Shown here: positions 17,000 through 25,116 of the stretch, in pieces
Layout: each line of letters begins with the position of its first letter
Numbering within the stretch: the first letter of the stretch is position 1
Assembly (NCBI GenBank): GCA_947303255.1
Contig: CAMYXL010000003.1
Coordinates: 21,351 to 85,350, forward strand
Reading direction: 5' to 3'
DNA from: an uncultured Clostridia bacterium
GTDB lineage: Bacteria > Bacillota > Clostridia > Saccharofermentanales > Saccharofermentanaceae
Length of the DNA: 64,000 nucleotides
Notes under the pieces: generated by a model
Told to the model about the DNA's origin: nothing
What the model saw: only the letters and a program-made list of their open reading frames with translations
The model's database searches: none
Translations under genes and position numbers: made by a program

Positions 17000-19900
17000 A
17001 TGAAAGGAAGACTATTGAGAATTCTGTCTGCCGTTGTTGTTGTACCTATAATCGCGACTTCTATGATTTTCGCGAATGATGTAAAGGCAGCACCGAAGAC
17101 TTATAACGGTACGATCACACCTTACACGCGCGAAACTCATAATGTTGTAAACAAAGGCAAATACTTTGAACCTGCAGCTGACGGTAAGTATCAAGCAATG
17201 ATCTATTTCCATGGTGCATCAGATCAAGTCAATGGTACAGATTTGGCAAATCTGCCGGAAAGATTGATGAACGACATGAACAAGTGGATCAATATGGGAT
17301 ATTGCGACCCTATGGTAGTAATAACTCCTTCGATCTTTAACTCAGCTGCATGGGGAATCGAAGATTTTAAAAGCTTTGTAAAAGATGGAAATTTAGAATC
17401 ATTGATCAAAGAAATCCAGTCAGGCGAGGGCTTAGGTAAAAAGGTAGATACTAGTAAGCCTATCATCGTAGCCGGATATTCTATGGGTGCTTCAGCAGCC
17501 CTTTATACAGGTACTTTGTTTAGGAATGGTGATCCTAATGGTGATGGAATTGCTGATGTTGCTCCAATTTACAATGTTGGCGCATTCAGTCCATCCTACT
17601 GCTACTACTCTGAGGAGTCACCCAGTTGGATTAAAGATCCATCAGATTGTATCTTCTCGACAAGGACAGACGGACACTTTTTGTTAACCGGTGGTGCAGG
17701 TGAAAATTCTTACTTCAATACCTGCTATAACACAGATAAGCGTGTTTTAGAAAAGAATGGTACTCTATTTAAATTTCACAAATACAATTCCGAATGGGGT
17801 CCGCACGGATGGGCTTGCGTATTTGAACTTGGTACTTTTGAATATCTGTATTACCTGAAATTCAATGAACTTCCGTCTGAAGAGATCATGACAAATGCAG
17901 TCTGGGGTGAGGTAACAATCTCAGGAACGACGACTGTCGGAAGCACACTGACAGCATCATTAAACACATATTACGATGTCGGAGCGAGCTATCGCGGTTA
18001 TCAGTGGTATCGAGAGAACACTTCGACGGGAGCTTTTACCGCTATTTCCGGTGCGACTTCAAGTACTTATACTCTGACTTCTGCTGATGCAGGTTGTAAG
18101 GTCAGATGCAAGATCTGGGATACCAGAGAACCAAAAACACCGCAAGGAAGCGGCAAGTGGGGTTATTCATACCGTACCACAGCTACGATCTCTTCAGGCC
18201 AGCAGCAGCCGCAGGCTATCAAAGGAACGGTAACATTATCCGCTGATTATTACCGTTACGGTTATAAAGTCAGAGCTACTGTATCAGGCAGTAATGCAAC
18301 AAACCTCAAGTATCAGTGGAAGAGAGGCGACTCTGTTATAAGCGGTGCAACCTCTTATGAGTATGTACTCACAGAGAGCGATATCGGTAAGCAGATAAGC
18401 TGCATAGTAACAGATAAGGACGGTAAGTACACAGGCAGCATCAGCAGTTCAAAGACAGCTACCATAGGTAAGGCATTTGGTCCTAATCCGCCGAGCGGTG
18501 TTTCCGCAGTTAACTGTTCCTCCAAGGGAGCAAAAGACGGAAAGATCACAGGCGTATCTGACAAGATGGAATATGCAGTCCAGACAAATGGTAACCCTGG
18601 TACATTTAATAGTATTTCAGGAACAACAGTCACAGGACTTGCTGCAGGAACATACTACGTCAGATATAAGGCTACATCCACGGCAGATGCGGGCGGAATG
18701 GCAGAAGTTTATATCAAAGAGAACAGTGCTCAGGCGATCAAGGGAACGGTAACATTGTCTGCTGATCATTACCGTTACGGTTATGAGATCAGTGCCACTG
18801 TATCAGGAAATAATGCAACAAACCTCAGTTATCAGTGGAAGAGAGGCGACTCAAATATCAGTGGCGCCACAGGCAATAAGTACAAACTTACTGAGAGTGA
18901 TATCGGTAAGCAGATCAGCTGTGTAGTAACTGATAAGGATGGTAAGTACACAGGCAGCATTAGCAGTTCAAAGACAGCTACTATAGGTAAGGCATTTGGT
19001 CCTAACCCACCGAGTGGTGTTTCCGCAGTTAACTGTTCTTCTAAGGGAGCAAAAGACGGAAAGATCACAGGCGTATCTGACAAGATGGAATATGCAGTCC
19101 AGACAAATGGTAACCCTGGTACATTCAAGAGTATTTCCGGTACTTCGGTTACGGGACTTGCAGCCGGAACATACTATGTAAGATATAAGACTACTTCAAC
19201 GGCAGATGCAGGTGGAATGGCTGAAGTTTACATCAAAGACGGTGCTGCTCAGTCGATCAATGGAACGGTAACATTATCCGCTGACCACTACCGTTACGGT
19301 TATAAGGTAAGTGCAGCTGTATCAGGCAGTAATGCAACAAACCTCAAGTATCAGTGGAAGAGAGGCGACTCAGTTATCTCTGGTGCAACCTCTTATGAGT
19401 ATGTGCTCACAGAGAGTGATATCGGTAAGCAGATCAGCTGTGTTGTAACTGATAAAGATGGTAAGTACACAGGCAGCATCAGCAGCTCAAAGACAACTAC
19501 TATAGGTAAGGCTTTCGGTGCTAAAGCTCCTACAGGTCTTGCAGGTATTAACTGTTCCTCTAATGGCGCTAAGGACGGAAAGATCTTGAATGTGTCAGAT
19601 AAGATGGAATACACAGTTCTTACTAACGGTAAGCCGGGTACATATACGAGTATTTCCGGATCTTCGATCACAGGACTTGCTGCGGGAACTTACTATATCA
19701 GATATAAGGAGACTTCCACAGCTGATGCCGGTGCTAATGCCGAGATAACTATCAATGTAAAGGCTTCAAATGTAACAACTACACCAACAGTAACAGCAGC
19801 ACCTACTACAACTGCTACTGATACTGCAGTACAGACAGTTACAACTGCTCCTACAGCAACAACAACTACCGCTACGAGTACATCACCTAATGACCAGATC

Positions 19901-20647
19901 TCTGCTTTCGTAGATCGTCTCTATTTGAGCGTTCTCGGAAGAGAGGCTGATGAAGAAGGTGCTAAATATTGGACAAACGAGCTCGTTTCATTCAGGATGT
20001 CGGGTGCACAGGTTGCAGAGAAGTTTGTTCTCAGCCCTGAGTTCCTTGGTTCCGTTGAAAATGATACTCAGTTCGTAACTGTTCTTTACAAGGCATTCTT
20101 CAATCGTGATCCTGACGATGACGGACTTGCTTATTGGACAAAAGCACTTAGTGACAAGACAATGACAAGAGAAGAAGTAGAAAGAAACTTCGTATATTCT
20201 CAGGAGTGGGCAGATACATGTGCTGAATACGGAATCCTTTCCGGAAGCACAGTTAAGCCTTCCAAATCCATTGATCCGACTGAAGCAACTCTTGCTTTCG
20301 TTGAGAGAATGTACACTAAGGCAATGAATCGTGAATCTGATCCTGAAGGTAAGGCATATTGGGCTAATAGACTTGCTAACTACGAGTGTACAGGTGAGAC
20401 TATCGGTCTCGAGTTCTTTACCAGCGCAGAGATGAAGAGCTATAACCTTGATAACGAAGAATTCGTAAAGAGACTTTATAGCACATTCATGGATCGTGAT
20501 GCTGATTCAACAGGTCTTTCATTCTGGATAAATGAACTTGAGAACGGCGCTGATCGTGCAGAGGTCGTAAAGGGATTTGCAAAGAGCGCTGAGTTTGAGC
20601 AGAGATGTATCGAAGCAAGGATCCTTCCTTGCGAGGGTTTATTCTAA
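17000..20647 (+). CDS. Large secreted esterase-like protein with repeated Ig-like modules and two DUF4214 domains
   Basis: Paralog of the preceding esterase, about 1215 aa. ATG 17000 (MKGRLLRILSAVVV) after TTGGGAG gives the signal peptide; the track start at 16985 is a TTG inside the binding site. Hydrolase domain (about 30-300): IYFHGASDQ, nucleophile elbow AGYSMGAS and a likely catalytic His in WGPHGWACVF. Next comes one Ig-like module (about 315-400), then three near-identical 173-residue modules, each holding YQWKRGDS and an AAGTYYVRYK-type second half. A Thr-rich linker leads to two DUF4214 domains (LSVLGREADEEG, YTKAMNRESDPEG). Compared with its neighbour it has grown by module duplication. 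Probably acts on extracellular polysaccharide esters; the repeats act as a stalk or bind carbohydrate. Confidence 0.85.
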   Translation: MKGRLLRILSAVVVVPIIATSMIFANDVKAAPKTYNGTITPYTRETHNVVNKGKYFEPAADGKYQAMIYFHGASDQVNGTDLANLPERLMNDMNKWINMGYCDPMVVITPSIFNSAAWGIEDFKSFVKDGNLESLIKEIQSGEGLGKKVDTSKPIIVAGYSMGASAALYTGTLFRNGDPNGDGIADVAPIYNVGAFSPSYCYYSEESPSWIKDPSDCIFSTRTDGHFLLTGGAGENSYFNTCYNTDKRVLEKNGTLFKFHKYNSEWGPHGWACVFELGTFEYLYYLKFNELPSEEIMTNAVWGEVTISGTTTVGSTLTASLNTYYDVGASYRGYQWYRENTSTGAFTAISGATSSTYTLTSADAGCKVRCKIWDTREPKTPQGSGKWGYSYRTTATISSGQQQPQAIKGTVTLSADYYRYGYKVRATVSGSNATNLKYQWKRGDSVISGATSYEYVLTESDIGKQISCIVTDKDGKYTGSISSSKTATIGKAFGPNPPSGVSAVNCSSKGAKDGKITGVSDKMEYAVQTNGNPGTFNSISGTTVTGLAAGTYYVRYKATSTADAGGMAEVYIKENSAQAIKGTVTLSADHYRYGYEISATVSGNNATNLSYQWKRGDSNISGATGNKYKLTESDIGKQISCVVTDKDGKYTGSISSSKTATIGKAFGPNPPSGVSAVNCSSKGAKDGKITGVSDKMEYAVQTNGNPGTFKSISGTSVTGLAAGTYYVRYKTTSTADAGGMAEVYIKDGAAQSINGTVTLSADHYRYGYKVSAAVSGSNATNLKYQWKRGDSVISGATSYEYVLTESDIGKQISCVVTDKDGKYTGSISSSKTTTIGKAFGAKAPTGLAGINCSSNGAKDGKILNVSDKMEYTVLTNGKPGTYTSISGSSITGLAAGTYYIRYKETSTADAGANAEITINVKASNVTTTPTVTAAPTTTATDTAVQTVTTAPTATTTTATSTSPNDQISAFVDRLYLSVLGREADEEGAKYWTNELVSFRMSGAQVAEKFVLSPEFLGSVENDTQFVTVLYKAFFNRDPDDDGLAYWTKALSDKTMTREEVERNFVYSQEWADTCAEYGILSGSTVKPSKSIDPTEATLAFVERMYTKAMNRESDPEGKAYWANRLANYECTGETIGLEFFTSAEMKSYNLDNEEFVKRLYSTFMDRDADSTGLSFWINELENGADRAEVVKGFAKSAEFEQRCIEARILPCEGLF
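18212..19768 (+). repeat. Three tandem 519-bp in-frame repeats
   Basis: Units start at 18212, 18731 and 19250, exactly 519 bases (173 codons) apart, each opening with CAG-CNATCAANGGAACGG-type sequence and TACCGTTACGGTTAT. Units 1 and 2 are nearly identical over long stretches; unit 3 diverges in its last third. Such a block is prone to copy-number change and to short-read assembly collapse. Confidence 0.95.
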
Positions 20648-20678
20648 TTAGATAATCCGGATAACTCCATTACGTGTT

Positions 20679-20720
20679 GACCCTTGAAGTTTGAGACAAA
20701 CTTCGGGGGTCTCTCTTTTT
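20679..20720 (+). terminator. Rho-independent terminator
   Basis: Long stem GACCCTTGAAGTTTG / CAAACTTCGGGGGTC with an AGA loop, followed by a T-rich tract. Confidence 0.9.
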
Positions 20721-20743
20721 GGTAAATGTTTTCGAGCAAAATG

Positions 20744-20766
20744 AAAGGAGAGCCGAAGCCCTCCTT
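20744..20766 (-). terminator. Terminator of the minus-strand lipoprotein gene
   Basis: On the minus strand AGGAGGGC-TTCG-GCTCTCCT forms a UUCG-capped hairpin followed by TTCATTTT, 30 bases after the stop of the gene ending at 20796. Confidence 0.65.
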
Positions 20767-20795
20767 CCTGCGAAAACAGATGTGAAGTGATCTAA

Positions 20796-22061
20796 TTAAA
20801 GCCATGGTTCCTTCCAGTCAAGAACGAGTTCCATGATTCCCTCGTAGAAGATATCTTCTACAAAGTACTTGTAGTGATATTCATATGTCTCAGAGATATC
20901 AAGTCTGATGAGGTTGCCGTCTGCATCTTCAACGTCAAGATATGTGTTTCCGTCTGTCTCGATCGGGGAAACGAATGTGTTGTAAGGAACAACTGCTGTC
21001 TCGTCTGTGACCTTGCCATTTACGATGATGTTGCCTTCGAGTTCCTTCCAGAAGGAAAGCTTATATGTAATTGTTCTGTCGAATGTGCGGATATCGTTCA
21101 AAGCTACAGGCATTCCGTCGTCGCCTACTTTGTATTCTCTGGAAGCGCGCATGATTCCCATACCGCCGCACTCAAAACCGTCCATTACTTCTGTTGTCAT
21201 GATCTTAGGGAAGCTTACACTCTTAGCTACACCAACAAGAGTGATTTCGTTTTCGCCGATCTTGTAAACGTTAGTGTCGTGCATATCGCAGCCGACTGTG
21301 TCACAGATCCAGATGTACTTTGTGCCGTTACGGTCTACGAGGTAGCTGTTAGCGAGGACTACGCCCAACTCGTCGCAATATGTGATAGGCAGATCGAATA
21401 TAATTCCGTTATATGAGATCTGGACTATCTTGTCACCCGGAGTAAGTTCGAAATAACCGAGCTCGCAGTCGAGGTACCAACCATCTCTGTCGTCCTTGAA
21501 GAAATCGAAAGGCTTAACGTAGTTCTTCTTTGTATCAGCCTTGAGTGCTGCGAATGCATCTACCGGTGTCTGTGTAGGAGCAGCTGTAACTTCTGCTGTA
21601 GGAGCTGTTGTAACGACTGCTGATGGAGTAGTTGCCTGAGTACCTGCGACAGTTGTCTCAACTGCTGTTGTTTCTGCGACAGCTGGCTCAGTCGGCTTTG
21701 TTTTATTTCCGAAAAGGTTTTCTGTTGTAGTCGGCTCGACTGTGAAATATGTCTTGTCCTTGTTGTCGATCTCTACAACACCCTTTGATGTTTCTTCGAT
21801 CTGTACAGACTTTTCTTCTGCTACCATTCCCTCAGTAGGAACTGTTGCTGTGTCTGCTGTTGCTGCTGTGTCACCGGCGGAAGCAGCCTGTGTCTGGATT
21901 GTGACTCCGTTGGCGGAGATGTTTGACTTCTCTGCTGCTGCGATGATGCGGTCTACTGTGTTTCCCTGATCCTTTACTTCAATAGTACAGCCTGTTGCTG
22001 CAAATGCGATTGATGCTGTAAGTACAACAGATGCTGCTTTGATGATCTTGTTAGCTTTCAT
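20796..22061 (-). CDS. BlaI-box-controlled lipoprotein (paralog 1 of 3)
   Basis: Predicted lipoprotein of 421 aa. ATG at 22061 (MKANKIIKAASVVLTASIAF) follows GGAGG; the track start at 22148 lies in the operator. Lipobox AATGC, then TIEVKDQGNTVDRI, a motif shared with paralog 2. A Thr/Ala/Val-rich linker (about 60-195) leads to a C-terminal domain of roughly 220 residues shared with the next two genes: DLPITY, NVYKIGENEITLV, VNGKVTDETA and DGNTYLDVEDADGNLIRLD. I do not know this domain. The promoter has two TTCTAC-N4-GTAGAA operators, so it should answer to the BlaI/BlaR-like pair nearby. Confidence 0.85.
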   Translation of the reverse strand: MKANKIIKAASVVLTASIAFAATGCTIEVKDQGNTVDRIIAAAEKSNISANGVTIQTQAASAGDTAATADTATVPTEGMVAEEKSVQIEETSKGVVEIDNKDKTYFTVEPTTTENLFGNKTKPTEPAVAETTAVETTVAGTQATTPSAVVTTAPTAEVTAAPTQTPVDAFAALKADTKKNYVKPFDFFKDDRDGWYLDCELGYFELTPGDKIVQISYNGIIFDLPITYCDELGVVLANSYLVDRNGTKYIWICDTVGCDMHDTNVYKIGENEITLVGVAKSVSFPKIMTTEVMDGFECGGMGIMRASREYKVGDDGMPVALNDIRTFDRTITYKLSFWKELEGNIIVNGKVTDETAVVPYNTFVSPIETDGNTYLDVEDADGNLIRLDISETYEYHYKYFVEDIFYEGIMELVLDWKEPWL

Positions 22062-22106
22062 TTTATTAATCCTCCATAGAAAACTATTTAATCTATAAGT
22101 TGTATT

Positions 22107-22124
22107 GCTTGTTCCGGAATAAGC
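22107..22124 (-). promoter_or_regulatory. Conserved 5'-UTR hairpin
   Basis: Minus-strand GCTTATTCCGGAACAAGC, an imperfect palindrome in the leader of lipoprotein 1, is identical in the leader of lipoprotein 2 (23444-23461), inside a longer conserved stretch. Confidence 0.5.
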
Positions 22125-22147
22125 ATCTTTATCTGACTTACAAGGCA

Positions 22148-22199
22148 ATTCTACAAGTGTAGAAAACGTTTGTCAATAGTTTTTTCTACATTTGTAGAA
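22148..22199 (-). promoter_or_regulatory. BlaI-type operator-promoter of lipoprotein 1
   Basis: On the minus strand: TTGACA (22171-22176), 17-base spacer, TAGAAT (22148-22153). Operator TTCTACACTTGTAGAA (22149-22164) overlaps the -10; a second operator TTCTACAAATGTAGAA (22184-22199) lies just upstream of the -35. The layout fits repression by a BlaI/MecI-family dimer. Confidence 0.85.
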
Positions 22200-22252
22200 A
22201 AAATATCGAAAAAGTTTTAAAACTACTTTGCGGCAGGCGTTTTTGAACATAG

Positions 22253-22278
22253 AAAAAGGGGAGACGATGCTCCCCTTA
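22253..22278 (-). terminator. Terminator of lipoprotein 2
   Basis: Minus-strand stem AAGGGGAG / CTCCCCTT followed by TTTTTC, about 28 bases after the stop at 22306. Confidence 0.85.
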
Positions 22279-22305
22279 AGGTGAAATTGGATTGTGTATG
22301 AACGA

Positions 22306-23400
22306 TTAAAATTCGTAGCTTGGAATCCTGTCATCGATGCGGGCATCGATAGCATGTGCGATGTAGAACGAATCATTCTTATCGCGTGCATCAAAGATGG
22401 ATGTCCAGTCGAGGCGGATAAGTACGCCTGCCTTTGTCTCGATATCCAGATATGTCATACCATCTGTTCCGATCAGACGGACATAGTCATCAGGAGAAAC
22501 GGATGCTGTGTCACTTGTCAATTGACTATTGACGATTATGTAACCTGAGACTTCATCAGTGAATGATACTACATTACGTACATCGTAGAACCACATATTG
22601 ACATCGACCAATACCGGCAAGCCTGTAGCTCCGACTCCGCAATAACCGCGGATATCAAAACCGTTTTCTTCTGATTCCATCAATGAAGCTTCGAAATGTG
22701 CCGGGTCATCCATGGTCTGTGAGAGTACGGAAAATCCGTCAGTGGAGTTTACATATGTGATATCGTTTCCGTCGATCTTATATACGTTAAGGTTATGGTA
22801 GAATCCTCTGTCTGTCTCAAGAGAAGATCCGACATAGATATATTCAAATCCGTATCTCTGAACATAGGTTACGCCATATGGCCAAACTTGCTTATTGTCC
22901 CATGTGATCGGAAGTTCAAAAGTCCTTCCGTTAAAGGTAATGATGATGTCGTCATCGCCCGGTTCTACCTTGAAATTTCCGTGCTTGCAGTCAAGAGTAT
23001 AGACCAGATTCGAATCGGGAACACGATCGAATTCGATGCATGTATCTTCCAAGATAATGGTCCTCTCTACCTCAGGAGTTGTCTCGGCAGATGTTTCCTC
23101 TGTGCTCTTCTTATCGTCGATCTCAATATCAGATGATGTTGTTTCTTCAGGATCTTTTGAATCGACATCTGACTCGCCGGTCGTCTCTGTTGTGTCTGTT
23201 GTTATAGGATCAAGAGTACTCTTCTGTTCCTCTTCACTTACTTGTGTATCTGCTGCTGTTGCTTCAGGAGCGTCACTTGTGAGTGCGTTAGCTACCCTGT
23301 CGACTGTGCCGTTCTGATCAGAGAACTCAACAGCGCATGCGGATGATGCCAGAGCGATTGATGCTACGAGAAGAAGTGATGCAATTTTTTTAGCTTTCAT
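22306..23400 (-). CDS. BlaI-box-controlled lipoprotein (paralog 2 of 3)
   Basis: Predicted lipoprotein of 364 aa. ATG at 23400 (MKAKKIASLLLVASIALA) follows GGAGGG; the track start at 23463 is upstream of the binding site. Lipobox ASSAC, then AVEFSDQNGTVDRV. A D/E/S/T-rich linker spans about 45-120. The C-terminal domain (YTLDCKHGNFKVEPGDDD ... FELPITW ... YVRLIGTDGMTYLDIETKAG) is very close to paralog 3 and more distant from paralog 1. It has its own promoter with two BlaI-type boxes and its own terminator, so the group is a regulon of separate units rather than one operon. Function unknown. Confidence 0.85.
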   Translation of the reverse strand: MKAKKIASLLLVASIALASSACAVEFSDQNGTVDRVANALTSDAPEATAADTQVSEEEQKSTLDPITTDTTETTGESDVDSKDPEETTSSDIEIDDKKSTEETSAETTPEVERTIILEDTCIEFDRVPDSNLVYTLDCKHGNFKVEPGDDDIIITFNGRTFELPITWDNKQVWPYGVTYVQRYGFEYIYVGSSLETDRGFYHNLNVYKIDGNDITYVNSTDGFSVLSQTMDDPAHFEASLMESEENGFDIRGYCGVGATGLPVLVDVNMWFYDVRNVVSFTDEVSGYIIVNSQLTSDTASVSPDDYVRLIGTDGMTYLDIETKAGVLIRLDWTSIFDARDKNDSFYIAHAIDARIDDRIPSYEF

Positions 23401-23484
23401 TTTATTACCCTCCAAAGTAAAAGTTGATCTTTTATAAGTTATTGCTTGTTCCGGAATAAGCATCTTGTTCTGACTTACAAGGCA

Positions 23485-23536
23485 ATTCTACAATCGTAGA
23501 ATTAGTTTGTCAACACTTTTTTCTACATTTGTAGAA
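23485..23536 (-). promoter_or_regulatory. BlaI-type operator-promoter of lipoprotein 2
   Basis: Minus strand: TTGACA (23508-23513), 17-base spacer, TAGAAT (23485-23490). Operator TTCTACGATTGTAGAA (23486-23501) overlaps the -10 and TTCTACAAATGTAGAA (23521-23536) lies upstream of the -35; this upstream box is identical to that of lipoprotein 1. Confidence 0.85.
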
Positions 23537-23587
23537 AATATTATCGAAAAAGTTTTGAAGCTCCTTTGCGGCAGGCGTTTTCGAGCA

Positions 23588-23614
23588 TAAAAAAAGGGAG
23601 CTTTGAAGCTCCCC
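23588..23614 (-). terminator. Terminator of lipoprotein 3
   Basis: Minus-strand stem GGGAGCTTC-AAAGCTCCC followed by a run of seven T, about 27 bases after the stop at 23641. Confidence 0.88.
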
Positions 23615-23640
23615 GGGTGAACTAATTTGTGTGTGAACGA

Positions 23641-24984
23641 TTAAAAATCGTAGCATGGGATCCTGTCATCGATATTGGCATCGATTGCATGTGCGACGTA
23701 GAACTGATCACTATAATCGCATGCCTGGAAGATTGATGTCCAGTCGAGGCGGATTCGTACGCCTGCCTTTGTTTCGATATCCAGATATGTCATACCATCT
23801 GTTCCGACCAGACGGACATATTCATCAGGAGAAACAGATATAATGTCTACTGTTACTGACTCGTCGATAACTAGGTGACCGGATACTTTTTCAGGGAACG
23901 ATACTGCATCACAGACATCGAAGAACCACTGATCATCATCCATCAATACAGGTATTCCGTCAGGGCCTACCTCATATAATCCGCGGAGATCAAAACCATT
24001 TTCCTCTGATTCCTTCAACGAAGCTTCGAAACATTTAGGGTCACTCATGTTCTGTGAGAGAACGGATAATCCGTCTGTAGAAGCTATATAGGTGACCTCG
24101 TTTCCGGTGATCTTATATATGTTGAGGTTATGGTAGAATCCTCTGGTCGTCTGGAGAGAACTTCCGATATAGATATACTCATTTCCGTCTATCTGAACAT
24201 AGACCGGGCTATATGGCCAAACACCCAAGTTGGAACTCCATGTTATAGGCAGTTCAAAGGTGTTGCCATTGAAAGTGATAAGGATGTCGTTATTTCCCGG
24301 TTCTACCTTGAAATTTCCGTGCTTGCAGTCAAGAGTATAGGTCTGATTCTGACCCGAAACTTGCTCGAATACGATGCATGTATTTTCTTTGATAAGAGGT
24401 CTTTGTACCTCAGGGGTGGCAGTTGGTTTAACCGTCGGAGTTGCCGTAGGAGTTGCCTTCGGAGTGGAAGTAACTTTTGGCGTAGGGGTAGGTGTAGCGG
24501 TTACAGTACTTTTGCTCTCGGATGATTTCGGTTCATCTGCATTGCTGTTTCCTGAACTTGTCTCGGCTTCAGTACTGTTGGTACCACTATTAACCTGACC
24601 ATTATTATCCGGCATATTAGGCTTGTTCGGAGTAACAGTTACATAGATAACACCTGAGTTTCCGGAAGAACCCGAAGTGCCTGAATTACCAGTTCCGGAA
24701 TTCTGTCCTATATCTTCATTACCTGTGATGTCGTTTAAGCTCTCGTTGCTTTCGACAGTGTTACCGCCGATATCAGTATTTGTATTACTATCTGACGGAT
24801 CTACAGAAATTTCTGTTCCCTGATCCTGATCATTGGAACCCGCCTGCATTTCTGTTAACATTCCTGTGACTGACTCGAGTGTTTCATCTGTACCAGAGAA
24901 TTCAACTGTACAGGCAGTAGTCATAACAGCTATCGATGCAGAAAGGAATACCGAGGCGAGCTTCGCCATCTTATTTGACTTCAT
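23641..24984 (-). CDS. Lipoprotein of the BlaI/BlaR locus (paralog 3 of 3)
   Basis: Predicted lipoprotein of 447 aa starting at ATG 24984 behind GGAGGG. Signal peptide MKSNKMAKLASVFLSASIAV, lipobox MTTAC. A very long N/S/G/T/P linker (about 45-205, with VTATPTPTPKVTSTPKATP near its end) precedes a C-terminal domain nearly identical to paralog 2 (TLDCKHGNFKVEPG, ELPITW, YVRLVGTDGMTYLDIETKAG). It begins 132 bases downstream of the BlaR-like gene with no terminator between, so read-through from the regulator operon is possible. It also has its own promoter of the same design but with a different palindrome. Function unknown. Confidence 0.85.
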   Translation of the reverse strand: MKSNKMAKLASVFLSASIAVMTTACTVEFSGTDETLESVTGMLTEMQAGSNDQDQGTEISVDPSDSNTNTDIGGNTVESNESLNDITGNEDIGQNSGTGNSGTSGSSGNSGVIYVTVTPNKPNMPDNNGQVNSGTNSTEAETSSGNSNADEPKSSESKSTVTATPTPTPKVTSTPKATPTATPTVKPTATPEVQRPLIKENTCIVFEQVSGQNQTYTLDCKHGNFKVEPGNNDILITFNGNTFELPITWSSNLGVWPYSPVYVQIDGNEYIYIGSSLQTTRGFYHNLNIYKITGNEVTYIASTDGLSVLSQNMSDPKCFEASLKESEENGFDLRGLYEVGPDGIPVLMDDDQWFFDVCDAVSFPEKVSGHLVIDESVTVDIISVSPDEYVRLVGTDGMTYLDIETKAGVRIRLDWTSIFQACDYSDQFYVAHAIDANIDDRIPCYDF

Positions 24985-25052
24985 TACTAACCCTCCGATA
25001 AAGTACCTATCTCTTTTTATTTTCCCCCGAAAAAAGCAGAACGCCTATAGGA

Positions 25053-25081
25053 ATTCTATGCGCGCGCATTATAAATGTCAA
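25053..25081 (-). promoter_or_regulatory. Promoter of lipoprotein 3 with a non-BlaI palindrome
   Basis: Minus strand: TTGACA (25076-25081), 17-base spacer, TAGAAT (25053-25058), as at the other three promoters of the locus. The position of the BlaI box is taken by ATGCGCGCGCAT (25058-25069), a perfect 12-base palindrome. Confidence 0.65.
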
Positions 25082-25116
25082 CATTGTCAAATGTGGAAGG
25101 GTAGGTGTCCCGGGAT

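Noticed and set aside
18212-19768. CRISPR-like repeat array
   Set aside because: Repeats are 519 bases, in frame and coding; there are no short repeats with unique spacers.
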